DNA of 5,532 nucleotides from Oscillospiraceae bacterium (GTDB lineage: Bacteria > Bacillota > Clostridia > Oscillospirales > Oscillospiraceae), in assembly GCA_020025545.1 (NCBI GenBank), contig JAHHRX010000049.1, positions 1 to 5,532 of the forward strand, written 5' to 3'. How positions within the stretch are numbered: position 1 is the stretch's first letter; each line of letters begins with the position of its first letter. The notes under the pieces were generated by a model. The model searched no databases and was not told the origin of the DNA. It was given only the letters and a program-made list of their open reading frames with translations. The translations under genes and the position numbers were made by a program. This document shows positions 1 to 5,484 of this stretch, piece by piece.

Positions 1-688
1 TAACCAGAATATTCTGCAATTCCACGTTATTCACCGAGAATACGTTGTTCAGCAGCTTGGAGAGCCGCCAATCCGGTGGCAGCATAATGACCCGCTCCCG
101 CTCCAGCAGCCGCAGATCCGGAAATGGCTTTGGGTCGGAGTAGGTACTGTTCATGCCCCGCATCAGAGGGTGATCCTTGTGGCCGATGAGAAAAATGCGT
201 TCCCGCATGACCAGCTCATAGCTCAGCTCGGCCAGCTCATTTGGAATCTGCATGATGCAGAAGTCCAGGGCGTTGGCGGCCGCCAGGTCCCCCAACTCGG
301 GCACCGGTGCCTCGTGGAGGATCACCTGCACGTTGGGAAACTCCTTGGTAAAGGCCGGCAGGATGTCAGGCAGCAGCGTAGAGCCCCGCCAGGGAGAGAC
401 GCCGATGTGGAGGACAGGCCGCTTCTCATCCTGCAAATTTCGAAGATCACTGACAAATTGCCGATCAAGAAAACTCTGGCGCTCCAAATAGGCATGAAAT
501 AGCTCCCCTGCCGGAGTCAGGTTCAGCGGCGTGTGGGATCTGTCCAGCAGCTGCACCCCCAGCTTGCTCTCCAGCTTGGAGAGGTACTGGCTCAGATAGG
601 GCTGACTTAACAGCAGCTTTTCCGCCGCCCTTGAAATGCTGCGCTCCTTGGCAATCGTGAGGAAGTATTCAGGGTTCTTTAAAAACAT
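1..688 (-). CDS. LysR-family transcriptional regulator, C-terminus cut off by the window edge
   Basis: A LysR-type DNA-binding regulator; 229 residues are visible of the usual 290-310, the reading frame being open to the left edge. Residues 1-60 form the winged helix-turn-helix: the run ISRAAEKLLLSQPYLSQYLSKLE (about residues 18-40) is the classical LysR helix-turn-helix, followed by LGVQLLDR and LTPAGE. From about residue 92 (VLHIGVSP) the periplasmic-binding-like effector domain begins and continues to the edge. The start ATG at 688 is chosen because it is followed directly by the domain and preceded by GAGGTGG (694-700). A promoter sits at 718-746. Such proteins bind a small effector and activate or repress, often their own gene and a neighbour. 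No divergent gene is present here, so the target is unknown; the upstream palindrome at 904-917 fits the loose T-N11-A LysR box. The effector cannot be told from sequence. Family assignment is firm. Confidence 0.95.
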   Translation of the reverse strand, partial: MFLKNPEYFLTIAKERSISRAAEKLLLSQPYLSQYLSKLESKLGVQLLDRSHTPLNLTPAGELFHAYLERQSFLDRQFVSDLRNLQDEKRPVLHIGVSPWRGSTLLPDILPAFTKEFPNVQVILHEAPVPELGDLAAANALDFCIMQIPNELAELSYELVMRERIFLIGHKDHPLMRGMNSTYSDPKPFPDLRLLERERVIMLPPDWRLSKLLNNVFSVNNVELQNILV

Positions 689-717
689 GGGGACCACCTC
701 GTATTGTGTTTCATCTT

Positions 718-746
718 ATTATAACAAAAAAACTATAGTATGAAAA
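718..746 (-). promoter_or_regulatory. Promoter of the lysR-family gene (P2)
   Basis: On the minus strand a perfect -10 TATAAT (718-723) lies 17 bases from a weaker -35 TTTTCA (741-746, four of six matches to TTGACA). Transcription would start near 711, giving a leader of about 23 nt before the ATG at 688. The spacer contains a run of seven T. It lies just past the terminator-like hairpin at 765-796, so the regulator gene need not depend on the stronger promoter further upstream. Confidence 0.7.
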
Positions 747-754
747 CCCCATCT

Positions 755-796
755 GATAAAGAATACCGCCGCTCCGTGTATGCCCAGAGCGGCGGT
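755..796 (-). terminator. Intrinsic-terminator-like hairpin upstream of the lysR-family gene
   Basis: Read on the minus strand, ACCGCCGCTC (796-787) and GAGCGGCGGT (774-765) form a perfect 10-bp GC-rich stem with a 12-nt loop. It is followed by ATTCTTTATC (764-755), which is T-rich but interrupted. On the plus strand the stem is followed by GTGTGG, so it would not terminate there. It lies between the strong promoter at 901-929 and the lysR-family promoter at 718-746, so it either ends a short independent RNA or attenuates read-through into the regulator gene. The imperfect T tract leaves efficiency uncertain. Confidence 0.65.
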
Positions 797-896
797 GTGG
801 CTTGCCGGTTCCTGCAACGTCAAGCCGATTTGGTGGTTAGAGCTGAATGTTAGATGAAGAAAGTAGGGAGGTGTGAGGAGGTATCTCTCTAACCAC
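755..896 (-). ncRNA. Putative small RNA or structured leader RNA, about 140 nt
   Basis: No known RNA family is recognised. A near-perfect promoter (901-929) predicts a start near 894-896. The transcript folds into three hairpins in series. The first is an 11-bp perfect stem, GGUGGUUAGAG (897-887) with CUCUAACCACC (842-832), closing a 44-nt loop; its outermost bases lie at or just before the predicted start. After 5 nt, GGCUUG (826-821) pairs with CAAGCC (804-799). After 2 more nt comes the terminator-like stem (796-765) and a U-rich tail. The big loop is pyrimidine-rich and contains CCUCCU (881-876) and CCUCC (871-867). No credible ORF starts inside: the minus-strand open frame across it begins with an ATG at about 910, upstream of the predicted start. 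It could be a trans-acting sRNA, or a leader controlling the downstream regulator gene. Existence of the transcript is inferred from promoter, structure and terminator together. Confidence 0.5.
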
Positions 897-897
897 C
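832..897 (-). repeat. 11-bp perfect inverted repeat (first stem of the putative RNA)
   Basis: GGTGGTTAGAG at 832-842 is the exact reverse complement of CTCTAACCACC at 887-897, with 44 bases between. Because the right arm begins at the predicted transcription start of the minus-strand promoter, it most likely acts as an RNA stem that would protect the 5' end. A further copy of the GTTAGA core at 849-854 offers the 5' arm a competing 6-bp partner inside the loop. A protein-binding role for the separated arms cannot be excluded. Confidence 0.7.
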
Positions 898-900
898 CAT

Positions 901-929
901 ATATTAGCATATGCTAACTCGATTGTCAA
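901..929 (-). promoter_or_regulatory. Near-perfect sigma-A promoter (P1) of the putative RNA
   Basis: The minus strand reads TTGACA (929-924), a 17-base spacer, and TAATAT (906-901), with TG one base before the -10 (an extended -10 element). This is the best promoter in the window. It lies 36 bases past the T tract of the HIT terminator, so it starts a new transcription unit. Predicted start is around 894-896, on a G. It would give strong constitutive expression unless the overlapping palindrome is bound by a repressor. Confidence 0.8.
904..917. promoter_or_regulatory. 14-bp perfect palindrome, probable operator in P1
   Basis: TTAGCATATGCTAA is a perfect palindrome that occupies most of the P1 spacer and the first three bases of its -10 box. 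A dimeric protein bound here would block RNA polymerase. It contains T-N11-A (T904/A916 and T905/A917), the loose LysR-box pattern, so the neighbouring regulator is one candidate; that pattern is very common and the assignment is inference. Confidence 0.5.
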
Positions 930-965
930 CTCTATTTTTCAGCTGCTACTATTTTCTTTCTCCGT

Positions 966-1002
966 AAAAAATCACCGCCCAGCTGCTTACAGTTGGACGG
1001 TG
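966..1002 (-). terminator. Rho-independent terminator of the HIT gene
   Basis: On the minus strand CACCGTCCAACTG (1002-990) pairs with CAGCTGGGCGGTG (985-973): 13 positions with one mismatch and one G-T wobble, closing a 4-base loop TAAG. A run of six T (971-966) follows after a single A. It begins 13 bases past the HIT stop codon and cleanly separates that gene from the next transcription unit. Confidence 0.92.
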
Positions 1003-1015
1003 AATCAGAGCCCCC

Positions 1016-1354
1016 TTAACCGGGAGGCCAGGTCATATCGCGGCCGGACAGCACATGGAAGTGCAGGTGATGGACGGACTGGCCCGCCTGCTCCCCTATG
1101 TTGGAGACGATGCGGTAGCTCTCCAGCCCCAGCTCCTTGCAGACCTTGGCAATTACCTCGAAGATGTGGGCCACCACGGTGCTGTTGTCGGCGTCCACCT
1201 CAGCGGCAGAGCCGATGTGAGCCTTGGGAATCACAAGAAAGTGGGTGGGTGCCTGGGGGTCGATGTCGTAGAAGGCGAAGCACACCTCATCCTCATAGAC
1301 TTTGTTGGAAGGGATCTCCCCCGCCACAATTTTGCAGAACAGACAATCGGACAT
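1016..1354 (-). CDS. HIT-family (Hint-type) nucleotide phosphoramidase/hydrolase
   Basis: A complete 112-residue histidine-triad protein, the normal size for bacterial Hint/PKCI-like enzymes. The triad HLHFH is at residues 96-100, with His98 as the expected nucleophile by analogy with Hint1. Other family marks are CLFC (4-7, the usual metal-ligand pair), PTHFLVIPKAHI (36-47), SNIGEQAGQSVHH (84-96) and the C-terminal WPPG (109-112). Members cleave AMP from phosphoramidates such as AMP-lysine or aminoacyl-adenylates in the cytosol. The start at 1354 is set by the conserved N-terminus MSDCLFCKIV and by AAAGGAGG at 1364-1371, 9 bases upstream. The frame stays open upstream to 1483, but that part overlaps the promoter and shows no family similarity. 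It is a single-gene unit with its own promoter (1389-1417) and terminator (966-1002). Physiological substrate unknown. GC in sampled lines is clearly higher than in the ABC genes. Confidence 0.96.
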   Translation of the reverse strand: MSDCLFCKIVAGEIPSNKVYEDEVCFAFYDIDPQAPTHFLVIPKAHIGSAAEVDADNSTVVAHIFEVIAKVCKELGLESYRIVSNIGEQAGQSVHHLHFHVLSGRDMTWPPG

Positions 1355-1388
1355 AGAATCAAACCTCCTTTGTTTACTTGGTAGCCCT

Positions 1389-1417
1389 ATTGTACCGCAT
1401 AGTTCCGCAAATGAAAA
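1389..1417 (-). promoter_or_regulatory. Promoter of the HIT gene
   Basis: On the minus strand TTTTCA (1417-1412), 17 bases, then TACAAT (1394-1389), giving a predicted start near 1382 and a leader of about 28 nt before the ATG at 1354. The -35 box lies in one arm of a 7-bp inverted repeat (gaaaagt 1413-1419, acttttc 1432-1438), of unknown significance. The rest of the gap up to the ABC gene (1439-1536) shows no gene and no convincing terminator for the exporter operon. Confidence 0.65.
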
Positions 1418-1536
1418 GTACGCTTGCTTAAACTTTTCCTTTGCGTCCATTGCAAGTACAAGCCGCATCCCTGTGTGGTACACATCCGTTCACTGGCAGG
1501 AACCGTGTATCACGAGTCTTGAGGTCTTACATTCCG

Positions 1537-3168
1537 TTATATGGAAATCATTCTTCCGCCCTCGCACTCATAAATCCGGTGCGAGATCGAAACAACGGTT
1601 CTGTCTGCCGAGACATTCCGAAGGGCCTTCAGAACGGCTCGTTCGGTCTCCACGTCGAGATTGGCCGTGATTTCGTCCAACAGCAGAATCTGCGGCTGGG
1701 CGGCCACCGCGCGTGCAATGGAGAGAAGCTGCCATTGTCCCTGGGACAGAAGTGCCGGGGCACATTCCGTCTCATAGCCATGCTCCAGATTGCAAATGGT
1801 CTCATGCAGGCCGGTCAGTCTGGCAGCAGACTGTACCATCTCATCTGTGATTGACTGATCGAACAGGGTAATCTGATCCTTTATCGTTCCGGGAACCATA
1901 TGGAAGGACTGGTCCACATAGCCGAAAATCCTGCGTTTGGCGGAATCAGCTATGGCGGAGGCGCTCATTCCGTTTATCAGCACCTCACCGGACTGAGGCT
2001 GATATAACCCCAGCAGCAGCTTGAACATTGTGCTTTTCCCCGCTCCGGTTCGTCCGGTGATGGTGACCTGCTCCCCTGAATTCACACAGAAGCTGACATT
2101 GTGCAAAACAGTGTTTTCATCATAGCCGAATGTGACGTTCCGAAGCTCTACACAGGGAGAATCCGGGGTTTCCGTCGGAACGCTCTCCGCTGCACAGCGC
2201 TCAGGCTGTGCAAGAAACCCATCGATCCGCCTTGCACCTGCAACAGCCGATTGAATGGTTTGAATTTCCATGCCGAGGCTTTCAAGCGGCGCAAATATTT
2301 GCGTGATATAATTGATAATTGTAACTGAGGTACCTACAGACATCCCAAAAAAGGTTAAAATGTTCGGGTTTCCAGACGCAGAAAGCAGCATGACACTGGC
2401 CACAATGATGGCGTTCAAAATCAGAATGACAGGCGAATAGATCGAATCGTAGAAATTGGTCTTTTCAATCGCCTGGTAGCTCTGCCCTATATAATCGTCA
2501 TACCGCTTCTCCATATATTGTTCTTTTCCCAGCGTGTGGATGGTCCGGATGCACCGAAGCGACTCCGGAACGTGGTTTGTGGCCCGGCTGACCGCGGCAC
2601 GATTGGCAAGCTGCGCTGTCAGCGTCTTTTTTTGCACCGACCTTGTAAAAAGGAAAATAAAGGGCAGCAGCAGAAGCAGCAGCACCGCAAGGCCTGTCGT
2701 CTTTGTCCACACAATAATCAGGATGCTGACTATTTTGCACGCATCTGCGAACATACTGATGATGCCAGATGTAAACAGCGTTTCTACCGTATTTACATCC
2801 CCTACAAATCGGGCCACCACAGAGCCGGGCTCCTGTTGATTCAGACTGTCCGCGCTGAGGCGGGTGAGCTTTTCTGAGAGCTTGCTGCGCAGGGCATGGG
2901 TGATTTTTTGTCCAAACACAATCAGCAGAGATTCGCGGGATGACTCCAGAACACCGGAGAGCGCGATAAGGGCAAAATAGAGGACCACCAGAGAAACCGG
3001 TATCGCTGCACCGGCCGTCAGCTGGTCAACAACGGTTCCAAGGACCAGAGGGGGAATCAGCGTTGTCACAACCGATCCCACCACGGCCAAAAGGACTCCA
3101 GCTGCAAGCCAGTGGAAGCGCTTTGCAGTACCGGCAACAATCCGCAGTACATTCTTGTTACAGTTCAT
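1537..3168 (-). CDS. ABC exporter half-transporter, canonical subunit (BmrD/TM288-like)
   Basis: A 543-residue fused membrane and ATPase subunit of a type IV (ABCB-like) exporter. Residues 1-310 hold hydrophobic segments at about 18-48, 56-75, 137-155, 158-175, 246-264 and 272-295. The ATPase domain from about 338 has Walker A GRTGAGKST (372-380), Q-loop Gln420, signature LSQGQ (474-478), Walker B ILLLD (494-498) with catalytic Glu499, and switch His530. All catalytic residues are present, so with the LSGGQ of its partner it should form the hydrolysing site. The start at 3168 is preferred because AGGAGGGAGG (3177-3186) lies 8 bases upstream; an ATG at 3207 is in frame but lies deep in the upstream gene and lacks such a site. 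The gene overlaps the partner by 11 bases, implying coupled translation. The C-terminus is short, ending 13 residues after the switch His. Substrate is unknown; drug or peptide export is likely. Confidence 0.93.
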   Translation of the reverse strand: MNCNKNVLRIVAGTAKRFHWLAAGVLLAVVGSVVTTLIPPLVLGTVVDQLTAGAAIPVSLVVLYFALIALSGVLESSRESLLIVFGQKITHALRSKLSEKLTRLSADSLNQQEPGSVVARFVGDVNTVETLFTSGIISMFADACKIVSILIIVWTKTTGLAVLLLLLLPFIFLFTRSVQKKTLTAQLANRAAVSRATNHVPESLRCIRTIHTLGKEQYMEKRYDDYIGQSYQAIEKTNFYDSIYSPVILILNAIIVASVMLLSASGNPNILTFFGMSVGTSVTIINYITQIFAPLESLGMEIQTIQSAVAGARRIDGFLAQPERCAAESVPTETPDSPCVELRNVTFGYDENTVLHNVSFCVNSGEQVTITGRTGAGKSTMFKLLLGLYQPQSGEVLINGMSASAIADSAKRRIFGYVDQSFHMVPGTIKDQITLFDQSITDEMVQSAARLTGLHETICNLEHGYETECAPALLSQGQWQLLSIARAVAAQPQILLLDEITANLDVETERAVLKALRNVSADRTVVSISHRIYECEGGRMISI

Positions 3169-4897
3169 CCGGGCGTCCTCCCTCCTGCGCATTATAGAGT
3201 TCTGCATACTCAGAAACCTCTTTCATGAGGGTTTCATGGGTCCCGACGACGATGGGTTTCCCCTGCTCCATCCAGATGACCTGCTCCAGCTGCGGGAACA
3301 GATACAGGCGGTGGGAAATCAACAGGACAATGCTGTCTTTTGCCAATTCTTTTAAATTGGCAAAAACGGCTTCCTCCGTGCCCCGGTCCAATGCGGAGAA
3401 GGGGTCGTCCAAAATGAGAATTGGCTTCTGGTGACAAATGGTTCGCGCCAAGGCCAACCGTTTGGCCTGACCGCCGGACAGTTTCACTCCGCCGTTTCCA
3501 ACGATGGTATCGCTGCCGTTGCTCATCCGCAGTACCTCTTGCTCCAGACAGACCGCACGAAGATACGGGGCGGCATCTTTCGGATCTCCCATGAGAATAT
3601 TATTTTTGATGCTTTCGTTCAGCAGCTCTGCGTCGTGTCCCAGGTAGCCGACAATGCTGTTGCGCACCGGGTCGGGCAGGTCTGACAGCTCCCTGTCTCC
3701 AAATTTGATCGAGCCGGAGTAGGGATACTCACAGAGAAACGTTTTCCCCAATGTGGATTTGCCGCAGGCAACCGGTCCGGTTATGCCAATGATTTGTCCC
3801 GGTGCGGCAGTAAAAGACAGATCTTGAACGATGGGTGCCGCAGACGGGTAGGAAAAGCTCAAATTGCTCACCGTAAGCGTATCCGCTGCTGCCGTCGGAA
3901 CGGCTTCCGAATCCTCTGTTTGTGCCATAAACGGTTTGACGCGTTTCCAGGACACCTGCGCCTTGTGAACCGAGTTAAATAGCTTGGCTGCTTTCGAGGA
4001 TTTGACCGACAGCTTTGTATAGCAGGATAAGAAGGTGGTAAAGGCCGCAATATCCCAACTGCTCCAGCCCTGCCCCAGCACATTCCGGGCCCCAAACCAT
4101 AGAATAAACAATACGCTGACCATGCAGATCACATGGTATAAGGGCGGCAGCGCAGCGATCCAGATATTGGCTTCCACGGCTGACCGTTCATAAGCAGAAA
4201 GTTGGTGCTCATAGGTTTCATTGCGCTGCGCTTCACAGCCGAATGTCCGGTAGGTGATTGCATTGGACACCCTGTCCAGTGTATCTGCACTGAGCTTTCC
4301 CGCCTGTTTTTTGTACTCAGCACCAGTACGCTGCACCAGACGCTTCATTTTTTCGGCCAGAATGTAAGAAATGGGCGGGAACAGCAAACTTAGAAGGGTA
4401 AGACGCCAGTCATAATACAGGAGCATCCCACAGTAGCAGATCAGCGCGACCCCGGTATCAAAGACTTCGGTTGTGAATTTCCGCATTCCCTCTGCACAGT
4501 CATCCACATCGGAGATCGCTTTTGTGATGACATTCCCGATTCCTTCCTGCTCCAGCTCCGCTCTGCTTTTTTTGAGCAGATTGTGATACAGCACCTTCTT
4601 CATTCTGCGGTTGACATTGTTTGAAAAGCGCCGCACATAGAAGCGCTTGACATATCGCATTCCTTGGACAACGGCAATGATGGTCACATACCAGAATACC
4701 AACTGAAGCATTGCCTGAAAGGAGGACCGCCCGGATAGAATATCCACAAGGCACCCTGCCAGTTTTCCTTCAAACCAAGGTCCAGCCAGTAACCCAAAGT
4801 TATAGACCAGACCCGAAATTGTAACCGCCAGCAATACACCCCATTCAGCGCGGAAATAGCTGGCAATACGATCTGTCTTACAACATTCTCTACTCAT
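3158..4897 (-). CDS. ABC exporter half-transporter, degenerate-site subunit (BmrC/TM287-like)
   Basis: A 579-residue fused membrane and ATPase subunit, of usual length. Hydrophobic segments lie at about 20-40, 62-80, 146-162, 165-182, 247-268 and 281-295. The ATPase domain from about 340 has A-loop Tyr350, Walker A GPVACGKST (374-382), signature LSGGQ (473-477), Walker B ILILD (493-497), SALD (501-504) and switch His529. Two catalytic positions are altered: Asp498 stands where Glu is usual, and the Q-loop Gln appears replaced by His421 (in GYLGHDAELL). The Glu-to-Asp change is the mark of the degenerate site in heterodimeric exporters such as BmrC/BmrD and TM287/TM288, so this subunit should pair with the product of the next gene. 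AAGGAG (4905-4910) lies 7 bases before the ATG at 4897. It overlaps the MarR gene by 8 bases and the downstream gene by 11. Substrate cannot be told from sequence. Confidence 0.94.
   Translation of the reverse strand: MSRECCKTDRIASYFRAEWGVLLAVTISGLVYNFGLLAGPWFEGKLAGCLVDILSGRSSFQAMLQLVFWYVTIIAVVQGMRYVKRFYVRRFSNNVNRRMKKVLYHNLLKKSRAELEQEGIGNVITKAISDVDDCAEGMRKFTTEVFDTGVALICYCGMLLYYDWRLTLLSLLFPPISYILAEKMKRLVQRTGAEYKKQAGKLSADTLDRVSNAITYRTFGCEAQRNETYEHQLSAYERSAVEANIWIAALPPLYHVICMVSVLFILWFGARNVLGQGWSSWDIAAFTTFLSCYTKLSVKSSKAAKLFNSVHKAQVSWKRVKPFMAQTEDSEAVPTAAADTLTVSNLSFSYPSAAPIVQDLSFTAAPGQIIGITGPVACGKSTLGKTFLCEYPYSGSIKFGDRELSDLPDPVRNSIVGYLGHDAELLNESIKNNILMGDPKDAAPYLRAVCLEQEVLRMSNGSDTIVGNGGVKLSGGQAKRLALARTICHQKPILILDDPFSALDRGTEEAVFANLKELAKDSIVLLISHRLYLFPQLEQVIWMEQGKPIVVGTHETLMKEVSEYAELYNAQEGGRPDEL
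3177..3186 (-). promoter_or_regulatory. Ribosome binding site that fixes the start of the second ABC gene
   Basis: AGGAGGGAGG on the minus strand holds two overlapping GGAGG cores and lies 8 bases from the ATG at 3168. It is inside the last codons of the upstream ABC gene, whose stop codon (3160-3158) falls just beyond this ATG. Ribosomes finishing the first subunit could restart here, favouring balanced production of both halves. Confidence 0.8.
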
Positions 4898-5372
4898 TGA
4901 CGATCTCCTTGTATTTTGCTGCTACAAGTGCGGAAACATCCGGAAAGCCCTCGCGGCTCTGCTTCTTTGACCGCAAATATAGTACGTCCAGCGTTTTGCA
5001 AAAGGTCCCTTTTTCTTCCGCAGTCAGTTCGGATAACAGCCATTCATAGAATACCCCTTCGATTGCTTTTTGTGACAGCTTCAGCTGCTCTGCTTTTTCC
5101 GTTGCATAGAGGAGCTGACTGCGTCTGTCCGCTGGATTTGGTTCCCGGCTCAGATAGCCCTTTTCTTCCAATCGGGCGGCGCGGCGGGCAGCCGCTCCTT
5201 TGTCAATTTTAAGCGTTTCTCGTACTTCAGCCTGTGTGATTCCCGGATGATGGCGCACCAGATGCATAAACTCAAATTCAGCGGTACCGATCCCCTCTTC
5301 TTTCATGACCTGTACCGTGAACTTGTTCACTTCCCGCGCTATCTTCGTGATCTCCCGTTTCGTTTGCTCCAT
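4890..5372 (-). CDS. MarR-family transcriptional regulator of the exporter operon
   Basis: A complete 160-residue winged helix-turn-helix protein, the usual MarR length. The DNA-binding core runs from about residue 30 to 95: ITQAEVRETLKIDKGAAARRAARLEEKGYL (45-74) forms the helix-turn-helix and recognition helix, and the wing carries DRR (82-84), the most conserved MarR motif. Flanking helices (1-25 and 97-135) would form the dimer interface. MarR proteins usually repress their own operon and release DNA on binding a small molecule. Here the gene is first in an operon with two exporter subunits, and a dyad overlaps the -10 box of its promoter, so autorepression relieved by a transported compound is the natural model. 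The ATG at 5372 is chosen because AAAGGAG (5381-5387) is 8 bases upstream; a TTG in frame at 5408 lies at the predicted transcription start and has no binding site. It overlaps the next gene by 8 bases. rcrR of the rcrRPQ operon is the closest arrangement I know. Confidence 0.93.
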   Translation of the reverse strand: MEQTKREITKIAREVNKFTVQVMKEEGIGTAEFEFMHLVRHHPGITQAEVRETLKIDKGAAARRAARLEEKGYLSREPNPADRRSQLLYATEKAEQLKLSQKAIEGVFYEWLLSELTAEEKGTFCKTLDVLYLRSKKQSREGFPDVSALVAAKYKEIVNE

Positions 5373-5413
5373 GGCAGCCGCTCCTTTGTCATTTAGGTGC
5401 ATATACAACCTTT

Positions 5414-5431
5414 TGGATGATACTACATCCA
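5414..5431. promoter_or_regulatory. Dyad overlapping the MarR promoter -10, probable operator
   Basis: TGGATG (5414-5419) and CATCCA (5426-5431) are perfect inverted repeats with 6 bases between, spanning the -10 box of the operon promoter. The size and position suit a MarR dimer acting as a repressor. That the MarR product of this operon binds here is inference. Confidence 0.55.
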
Positions 5432-5445
5432 GTTAACCGTGTCAA
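5417..5445 (-). promoter_or_regulatory. Promoter of the marR-ABC-ABC operon
   Basis: On the minus strand a perfect -35 TTGACA (5445-5440), 17-base spacer and -10 TATCAT (5422-5417) predict a start near 5410 and a leader of about 38 nt. The spacer contains the palindrome GTTAAC. No other promoter is evident inside the operon, and the genes overlap, so this one should serve all three. Confidence 0.8.
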
Positions 5446-5484
5446 TGCCTTTGTTGAGCGGACCGATGCCATACAGGACCAGTG

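Noticed and set aside
719..910. Minus-strand open frame of 63 codons across the leader region
   Set aside because: Its ATG lies in the P1 -10/spacer region, upstream of the predicted transcript start, no ribosome binding site precedes it, and the region is explained by promoter and hairpins.
1055..1384. Plus-strand open frames opposite the HIT and ABC genes
   Set aside because: They are antisense shadows of well-supported minus-strand genes, without ribosome binding sites or recognisable domains.
1355..1483. N-terminal extension of the HIT protein
   Set aside because: The added residues overlap the HIT promoter, lack family similarity, and the conserved MSDCLFCKIV start has a strong ribosome binding site.
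1472..1484. Hairpin TGTGT-ACC-ACACA as terminator of the exporter operon
   Set aside because: Only 5 bp, and no T tract follows on either strand.
3169..3207. Upstream ATG (3207) of the second ABC gene
   Set aside because: No ribosome binding site precedes it and it would lengthen the overlap to 50 bases; the ATG at 3168 has AGGAGGGAGG 8 bases upstream.
5373..5408. TTG start 12 codons upstream of the MarR ATG
   Set aside because: It would sit at the predicted transcription start with no ribosome binding site, while the ATG at 5372 has AAAGGAG at good spacing.
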